In this document: positions 6,253 through 10,344 of the stretch, in pieces
How the letters are laid out: the number at the start of each line of letters is the position of its first letter
Position numbering within the stretch: position 1 is the first letter of the stretch
Source: an uncultured Selenomonas sp.
GTDB lineage: Bacteria > Bacillota > Negativicutes > Selenomonadales > Selenomonadaceae
DNA length: 10,344 bases
Assembly: GCA_938045435.1 (NCBI GenBank)
Contig: CALIBA010000018.1
Span: 1-10,344 of the forward strand
Direction of reading: 5' to 3'
Position numbers and translations under genes: made by a program
Notes under the pieces: model-generated
The model's input: only the letters and a program-made list of their open reading frames with translations
Told to the model about the DNA's origin: nothing
Databases searched by the model: none

Positions 6253-7943
6253 GCATCAAGCTGAAACCTGGCATTTGTATTGCGTGGCTGCCGTTCGGGC
6301 GCATTCACATCAAGTCTGTTATATATGCCACGGTGATTCCCGTATTTCGTCAGTCCGTGCAGGCGAGCGGAGATACGTCACGCAGGCTCAACACATCCAT
6401 CGCTATGCGTGCAGATACCCTGCGCGATATTCGGATCGTCAAACAAATCACGGTAACGGGTGACACGCAGCGGCGCATTGGTCGTTGTGGTACGGTTCTC
6501 GTAGATACGAAGCGGACTCTCGTCAAGCAGTCGCGGATTCTTGCAGACACAAGGATTGAGATTCCTCATACGCTTACCTACGCAGAGTTCAAGGAGCGGG
6601 GGATTCGCTCCTTCTCCGTGACGCTCGGCGAGCTTACGCTTTCCGACAATATCCAACTCGAAACCGTCCAGCCGCTTTCCATCGGCGACAGCGTTCAGGG
6701 GCGCGTGTTGGATTATGCCTTCCGTTTTCTCGTGGAGGAAACAAGTCAGCGTGGCATCGTGCAGTCCGTCAAGGGAACGTACAGTAAGGACACGCTCCTC
6801 TACACGTCCGTCCATATCTACGTCGAGCGGGCGAAGGTGTCGCGCTATGCTGCGGAGATCGCGGCGGCACTTGGGCTTCGGCTGCATCGTCTGACCGATG
6901 ATTTCACGCCGTCGCAGAACTTTGAGGGCAGCGGCATGACCTACCATGATTTTATCTCCGCACTGTTCGGATGGACGGCAAAACTGCCGCAGCGGCAGAT
7001 CAATGTGTTCATACGGGGCGACACGCTCCATATCATTCAGCGCGGGATGGAGGAATCCGTTGTCGACATCACGCACTGGCCGCACGCGCAGCCGACTATC
7101 GAACGGAAACTCGTGCGCTCTGTCTGGCACAGCGCGAATAACAATCTTGAAAGTGGAGCGCACAACGAGGAGGATACTGCACCTATCCCTTTCACTGGCA
7201 CGATTTCATTCAAAGAGATCAGCCGCACTTACTATAATGGTTTCCTCGTTCGCGAGACAAATGAGAACGGCTACAGCACCTATTCCTATGACGGGGAGTA
7301 TCTTGCCGAAAAACGCACACACAATGTGGACGGCTCGACAAGCCGCACGGATTACGCATACGCCTCCACAGGGCGTGACGTGTATCTCTTCAAGGAGTGG
7401 GAGCGTACCACCGAGGCGGTCAATGACGGGAAGAAACACACAGAATACGATTGGGAGGACTGGAACAGAGAGAAGGGCACGGAGCGCATCACCTATCATG
7501 CACCGCTCGGTTATGGATGGTACGCAACCACGGTTTATGTCGATGGCGCATTGGAGGGGAGTAGTTTGTCGCAGGGAAAGCCCGGCGGCAAGGCGAGTCA
7601 GTTCACGATAGAGCAGTCGAACCTCAGTCTCGGCGCACAGTACAGGGGAAATGGGGAACTCCCATATTCCTCGCTCATCGACACAGAATTTCCCGTTGTG
7701 GGTACGGAGTATTTACGGGCACTGACGCGGGAAATCGAATGGCTGAACCGCAGGACACAGGAGACTGTTACGGTGGAGATTCGCGCACGGATTCGTAGCG
7801 GCGTTCCCGACATTGACCACATCGTCGATTTCACCGAGCGCATCCGATTCGAGGGACATGAGTATTTCTTGCAGTCAAACACAGTGGAACTCACGCCGCG
7901 CCTTTTGCGGCAGACAATCAAGATGGTGAGGTGGTACGGATGA
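6249..7943 (+). CDS. Baseplate hub-like tail protein with Asp-Thr repeats and YD/RHS-like segment
   Basis: The 564-residue protein appears to be the central hub of the tail tip. Residues 40-102 carry five Asp-Thr-Arg-like repeats. Residues about 110-320 resemble gp27/late-control D-like hub domains: VTLGELTLSDNIQLETV, KYTSVHIYVERAKVS-type strand (SVHIYVERAKVSRYA), GMTYHDFISALFGWTAKLPQ and NVFIRGDTLHIIQRG. Residues about 325-437 show YD-repeat character (YYNGFLVRETNENGYSTYSY, DGSTSRTDYAYA, HTEYDWEDW). Residues about 490-564 close the hub (EVTVEIRARIRSG-like strand, ELTPRLLRQTIKMVRWYG). ATG 6249 overlaps the upstream stop as ATGA and follows GGAGAGCGGG; the in-frame ATG 6234 lacks that spacing. 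No obvious peptidase or lysozyme motif was seen. The hub role is inferred from domain style and location. Confidence 0.75.
   Translation: MSIKLKPGICIAWLPFGRIHIKSVIYATVIPVFRQSVQASGDTSRRLNTSIAMRADTLRDIRIVKQITVTGDTQRRIGRCGTVLVDTKRTLVKQSRILADTRIEIPHTLTYAEFKERGIRSFSVTLGELTLSDNIQLETVQPLSIGDSVQGRVLDYAFRFLVEETSQRGIVQSVKGTYSKDTLLYTSVHIYVERAKVSRYAAEIAAALGLRLHRLTDDFTPSQNFEGSGMTYHDFISALFGWTAKLPQRQINVFIRGDTLHIIQRGMEESVVDITHWPHAQPTIERKLVRSVWHSANNNLESGAHNEEDTAPIPFTGTISFKEISRTYYNGFLVRETNENGYSTYSYDGEYLAEKRTHNVDGSTSRTDYAYASTGRDVYLFKEWERTTEAVNDGKKHTEYDWEDWNREKGTERITYHAPLGYGWYATTVYVDGALEGSSLSQGKPGGKASQFTIEQSNLSLGAQYRGNGELPYSSLIDTEFPVVGTEYLRALTREIEWLNRRTQETVTVEIRARIRSGVPDIDHIVDFTERIRFEGHEYFLQSNTVELTPRLLRQTIKMVRWYG
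6366..6554 (+). repeat. Five short Asp-Thr repeats in the hub-like protein
   Basis: Asp-Thr pairs occur at residues 42, 56, 72, 86 and 100, that is spacings of 14, 16, 14 and 14, each followed within one or two residues by Arg (DTSRR, DTLRD, DTQRR, DTKRT, DTRIE). The intervening stretches are hydrophobic/basic, such as IRIVKQITVTG. The repeat is degenerate at DNA level. Regular spacing suggests stacked short beta hairpins or a fibrous collar; this is inference. Confidence 0.72.
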
Positions 7944-8161
7944 ATGGCATTCTTGGACTTGCGGCAGCAATACGGGTGGGGATAAAGAACTCGAAGGTGG
8001 TTGAGTCACAGGCACAGCGCGGCAGGATTCAGAATGGACGTGTTCATATCGGCGAGCGGTCGTATCCATTTCGTGCGGCAGTGGACTGCAATACGTCAGA
8101 CGGCAGTCTAGTGTGGGTACAGATTTCAAAGGGCGGTATCGCCGTTATCGTGGGAGCGTGA
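7940..8161 (+). CDS. Small beta-rich tail protein, unknown function
   Basis: This 73-residue protein begins at ATG 7940 within the ATGA overlap with the hub gene; GGTGAGGTGG just upstream serves as ribosome binding site, and the in-frame GTG 7931 is not needed. It has a short hydrophobic N-terminal segment (GILGLAAAIRVG) and then a strand pattern RGRIQNGRVHIGERSYPFRAAV ending in SLVWVQISKGGIAVIVGA. Alternating strands and a final glycine-rich strand suggest a small barrel. Context between the hub and the putative receptor-binding protein suggests a linker or adaptor at the tip. I do not recognise a named family. Its last base overlaps the next ATG (TGATG). Confidence 0.68.
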   Translation: MNGILGLAAAIRVGIKNSKVVESQAQRGRIQNGRVHIGERSYPFRAAVDCNTSDGSLVWVQISKGGIAVIVGA

Positions 8162-9240
8162 TGTGTATGCACAGGGCGATGGTGAAAGCTGTGCGCGGGA
8201 ATAAGGTGCTTGCTGACGGATCGTGGCTTACCTGCATAGGGAATCGAACGGTTCGTGAGGGAGAGTGGGTCTGGACGGACGGTCGCTGCGTCTACGGGCA
8301 TGAATCCGAGGGCGGCAACAGCTACATTCCGACGAATGTCCTTTCCGGCATACCGCTCCTCCAAATAAAGTGGAAGGATCAAAAAAACCAGATGCTCCAT
8401 TCGTACTATGCAAAAGGAAAAATTCATCCGCTCGGCTTTTCCAAAGAGGATATATGGATGGTCAACAGCAATCGCTACTTCGCGTATGTTACAGGCTATG
8501 GAATGCTCGATGCCGAAATGGATGAGCAAGGGAATCTCTATACCCTCGAAGCTGTGAATGTCCTCGTATTCCCCCTCACTGGGGTAGATCAGCGTGACAG
8601 TATTCTCTCTGTCAAACGCAACGGAGAGATCATCGCCGCATACGATCTTGTGCAGATGTTTGGTGCTCCCGCCGTATCCGGTCCCACTGACCTCTATAGC
8701 TGTCAAACAGAAGGCGGGCGGGTGGATAAAGCTGGGAACTTCAAAGTGATGATATGGCACGCAACATCAGAGCATGGGGGAGAAGGAAGTCATGTCAGCA
8801 CAGACCGTTATGTGTTCTTCGATGGCAGCAATCTTGAGCCTTGGATGGAGAAAACCAAAACAACGTCAAAAGACTCTGTTACAGGGGAATCCCATACTTC
8901 GGAAAGCAGATGGAGCGCACAGGATTACAGTGTCCGCTATCCGCTCCATGACGGAATGTATATGCGCTTTCCCGCAAATCTGGATTACCTTATCTCCGGG
9001 AAAAAGTATATTTCAAAGATTTACAGTGCAAAGGACGAGCTGCTCATGGAACTGGAAACGAATCCGACTGCCCGCACAAGTCTCTGCCCTCTGGGGCAGG
9101 GGAAATGCCTGGTCAGCACGGGATCGCCCTTATATTTATGGGAAGACGGTCAGCTTACGGAACTGATGCGCGGATGCTACAACTACCGTCTGCGCAGGAT
9201 GAGCAATCTCAATAAATGGAAGAAAGCAGGGGGTGTCTGA
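8161..9240 (+). CDS. Candidate tail fibre / receptor-binding protein
   Basis: This 359-residue protein is the last structural gene before the holin, the usual position of the host-recognition protein. Residues about 6-55 (AMVKAVRGNKVLADGSW, EGEWVWTDGRCVYGHESEGG) form a small module probably anchoring it. From about residue 60 the protein becomes a long strand-rich region with repeated 'xW/xY-x-DG' turns (LYLWEDGQLTELM near the C-terminus, YVFFDGSNLEPWM in the middle), suggestive of a beta-propeller or similar binding domain. ATG 8161 overlaps the upstream stop; GGGAGCG (8152-8158) lies upstream. ATG 8167 is a possible alternative. The region from about 8340 to 9100 is noticeably more AT-rich than the anchor part (about 46% versus 59% GC in hand-counted lines), consistent with a swapped binding domain. 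Function is inferred from location and architecture, not recognised by homology. Confidence 0.6.
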   Translation: MCMHRAMVKAVRGNKVLADGSWLTCIGNRTVREGEWVWTDGRCVYGHESEGGNSYIPTNVLSGIPLLQIKWKDQKNQMLHSYYAKGKIHPLGFSKEDIWMVNSNRYFAYVTGYGMLDAEMDEQGNLYTLEAVNVLVFPLTGVDQRDSILSVKRNGEIIAAYDLVQMFGAPAVSGPTDLYSCQTEGGRVDKAGNFKVMIWHATSEHGGEGSHVSTDRYVFFDGSNLEPWMEKTKTTSKDSVTGESHTSESRWSAQDYSVRYPLHDGMYMRFPANLDYLISGKKYISKIYSAKDELLMELETNPTARTSLCPLGQGKCLVSTGSPLYLWEDGQLTELMRGCYNYRLRRMSNLNKWKKAGGV

Positions 9241-9241
9241 T

Positions 9242-9634
9242 ATGGATCAGATTTTGACAATACGTCTGTATGCGGCGGGCATCGGCATCGTTGTTGGGGA
9301 GTTCCTCGGCAGCTTTGACGATCTGCTCTATGCCCTCGTTGTGTTTGTGGCGACGGACTACATCACAGGTGTTCTCCGTGCGATTGTGGAGAAGAAGCTG
9401 TCCAGTGCAATCGGCTTCAAGGGAATCTGCAAGAAAGTCTGCATCTTCACCCTTGTCGGCGTGGCGAACGTCCTTGATGTACACATCATCGGGAGCGGCT
9501 GTGTCCTGCGTTCTGCCGTGATCTTCTTCTACATCTCGAATGAAGGAATCTCCATCATCGAGAACGCAGCACGGATGGGGCTTCCCGTTCCACAGAAACT
9601 GCAGGACATGATGCACAGCCTCAAAGATAAATAA
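9242..9634 (+). CDS. Holin (Cph1/TcdE, phage_holin_4 type)
   Basis: This 130-residue membrane protein forms the lesions that end the infection cycle and let endolysin reach the cell wall. Hydrophobic segments lie about residues 9-23, 28-46, 66-83 and 88-106. The region YALVVFVATDYITGVLRAIV (30-49), followed by KKLSSAIGFKGICKKV (51-66) and the NEGISIIENAARMGLPVP segment (100-117), is characteristic of the holin family shared with clostridial TcdE and phage Cph1 holins. The charged C-terminal tail (KLQDMMHSLKDK) is also typical. Start ATG 9242 has AGGGGGTG (9229-9235) with 6-base spacing; the GTG at 9233 overlaps that site. The gene follows the candidate receptor-binding protein by one base and is followed by a terminator rather than an endolysin gene. 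Confidence 0.9.
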   Translation: MDQILTIRLYAAGIGIVVGEFLGSFDDLLYALVVFVATDYITGVLRAIVEKKLSSAIGFKGICKKVCIFTLVGVANVLDVHIIGSGCVLRSAVIFFYISNEGISIIENAARMGLPVPQKLQDMMHSLKDK

Positions 9635-9651
9635 CTGCTTTAACCTCAATG

Positions 9652-9681
9652 CCCGGCGGCTTACCGTCGGGTTATTTTTTT
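9652..9681 (+). terminator. Rho-independent terminator ending the late operon
   Basis: The arms CCCGGCGG (9652-9659) and CCGTCGGG (9664-9671) pair over eight positions with one G-U wobble, closing a four-base CTTA loop, followed by a T-rich run (9672-9681). It lies 17 bases after the holin stop and separates the tail/holin operon from the recombination genes. Confidence 0.88.
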
Positions 9682-9741
9682 ACTTTTTGGGTGACCAAAA
9701 GTGCCGTTTTTGTCTGCTGTTCCATGAAGGGAGATGTTGAG
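9682..9741 (+). promoter_or_regulatory. Short intergenic region with an inverted repeat before the SHOCT-like gene
   Basis: The arms TTTTGG (9685-9690) and CCAAAA (9695-9700) are perfect reverse complements around a GTGA centre; with one bulged base the pairing extends to ACT/AGT (9682-9702). It could be an operator, a promoter-proximal hairpin or simply terminator-associated. I see no convincing -35/-10 promoter pair, so the promoter of the next genes is not identified. The ribosome binding site AAGGGAG (9727-9733) serves the ATG at 9742. Confidence 0.4.
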
Positions 9742-9927
9742 ATGAGCAAGGAAGAAGGGCTTCGGGAAATGACGTATCAGATGGTGATGCGTGCTTCATG
9801 GAAAATGCTGCAGAGCGGTTTTTTGTCAGAGGACGAGTATCTTGCGTTTGAAGCGAAAATGCGCGAGAAATATCGCCCCGTCATAGGCGTACTATTTTCA
9901 GATATTGACTTGCTATCGTGCGGATAG
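9742..9927 (+). CDS. SHOCT-like small protein upstream of a serine recombinase
   Basis: The 61-residue protein starts MSKEEGLREMTYQMVMRASW and contains the SHOCT-type helical hairpin MLQSGFLSEDEYLAFEAKM (about 23-41), followed by REKYRPVIGVLFSDIDLLS. The 'L-x-x-G-[FL]-[LI]-[ST]-x-[ED]-E-[YF]' pattern is the core of the SHOCT family (oligomerisation/short C-terminal domain), and the 'EKYRPVxGxLFSDI' ending matches a version I associate with genes beside serine recombinases in Bacillota mobile elements. ATG 9742 is chosen over ATG 9724 because AAGGGAG (9727-9733) gives 8-base spacing. The recombinase starts 34 bases downstream, so the two are probably co-transcribed. Whether the protein is a recombination directionality factor or accessory is unknown. 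Confidence 0.77.
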   Translation: MSKEEGLREMTYQMVMRASWKMLQSGFLSEDEYLAFEAKMREKYRPVIGVLFSDIDLLSCG

Positions 9928-9961
9928 TACGGGAATATGGGAGTGGAAAGGAGGGAGCACC

Positions 9962-10344
9962 ATGAAAATACGACGGGTTCAACCAAGCCCTATATTGCAG
10001 AAAAAGCTGCGTGTGGCTGCCTACGCCCGTGTCTCTGTGGATACGCTTCACTACTCCCTTGCAGCGCAGGTCAGTTACTACAGCAGTCTCATCCAGAATA
10101 ATCCTGCGTGGGAATACGCAGGAGTGTACGCAGACGAAGGAATCACAGGGACAAGCACTACACACCGAGATGAGTTCAAGCGACTGATCGCGGACTGCAA
10201 CGCCGGGAAGATTGATTTGGTGCTCGTTAAAAGCATCAGCCGATTTGCCCGTGATACCGTGGATTGCCTTCATACCGTTCGACGGTTGAAAGAGAAGGGG
10301 ATCGCCGTCCGCTTCGAGCGCGAGAACATTGATTCCACATCCGA
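9962..10344 (+). CDS. Large serine recombinase / site-specific integrase (N-terminal part, continues past window)
   Basis: The open frame runs from ATG 9962 to the window end (127 codons). The ribosome binding site AAAGGAGGG (9947-9955) is strong with 6-base spacing. The resolvase/invertase catalytic domain is clear: LRVAAYARVSVDT (16-28) carries the catalytic serine at residue 25 with arginine 23, then SLAAQVSYY, GVYADEGITGTS, RDEFKRLIADCNAGKIDLVLVKSISRFARDTVD and 'GIAVRFERENIDS'. These are standard for the large serine integrase/transposase family, which makes double-strand cuts through a 5'-phosphoserine link. The missing C-terminal part should hold the recombinase and zinc-ribbon domains that bind att sites. 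It could be the prophage integrase or that of an adjacent element; the order tail, holin, terminator, recombinase fits either. Full-length status cannot be judged here. Confidence 0.92.
   Translation, partial: MKIRRVQPSPILQKKLRVAAYARVSVDTLHYSLAAQVSYYSSLIQNNPAWEYAGVYADEGITGTSTTHRDEFKRLIADCNAGKIDLVLVKSISRFARDTVDCLHTVRRLKEKGIAVRFERENIDSTS

Noticed and set aside
8044..8760. A 238-codon minus-strand open frame opposite the receptor-binding gene
   Set aside because: It crosses the boundary of two + strand genes that overlap in normal operon fashion and has no motif or ribosome binding site.
9649..9741. An N-terminally extended version of the SHOCT-like protein starting at 9649
   Set aside because: The extension would be coded by the terminator stem and T-run and has no ribosome binding site, while ATG 9742 has AAGGGAG at good spacing.
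1..10344. CRISPR arrays, tRNA genes, insertion sequences, toxin-antitoxin or defence genes
   Set aside because: No direct-repeat/spacer pattern, tRNA-like cloverleaf, transposase other than the serine recombinase, or defence motif was seen. Every gap between genes is shorter than about 110 bases.

Overview
The window is the structural tail region of a siphovirus-type prophage (long non-contractile tail), followed by the start of a recombination module. All genes are on the + strand, tightly packed, and often joined by ATGA or TGATG overlaps with strong purine-rich ribosome binding sites. That packing, the roughly 50-60% GC content in hand-counted lines, the protein styles (phi13-type major tail protein, Cph1/TcdE-type holin, SHOCT-like protein beside a large serine recombinase) suggest a Bacillota host. 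A Negativicutes such as Selenomonas is plausible, but this is an inference from composition and style; no host gene is present to prove it.

Layout. Positions 1-939 hold the head-to-tail joining genes: the end of a head-closure/adaptor gene, an HK97 gp10-like protein and a tail-terminator-like protein. Positions 941-2039 hold the major tail tube protein and a tail-assembly chaperone made in two forms by a well-formed -1 ribosomal frameshift site (heptamer C CCA AAC at 1836-1842 with a stem-loop six bases downstream). Positions 2052-4604 encode the 850-residue tape measure protein, with three tandem 55-residue repeats. Positions 4576-9240 encode the tail tip: two small proteins, a 302-residue tip protein, a 564-residue hub-like protein with Asp-Thr repeats and a YD/RHS-like segment, a 73-residue beta-rich protein and a 359-residue candidate receptor-binding protein. 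A holin follows (9242-9634) and the late operon ends at a rho-independent terminator (9652-9681).

After a short intergenic stretch with an inverted repeat come a 61-residue SHOCT-like protein and the N-terminal catalytic domain of a large serine recombinase that runs off the window. No endolysin gene lies beside the holin, which is unusual for such a cassette.

How the genes work together: the tube protein polymerises around the tape measure, which the chaperone pair keeps soluble and recruits to the growing tail. The terminator and gp10-like proteins cap the tube and connect it to the head, the tip proteins build the hub and host-recognition device, and the holin times lysis. The recombinase probably moves either the prophage or a neighbouring element. 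Nothing in the window is clearly an unknown system. The most informative signals are the frameshift element, the repeat architectures in the tape measure and hub proteins, and the AT-rich segments in two tip genes.
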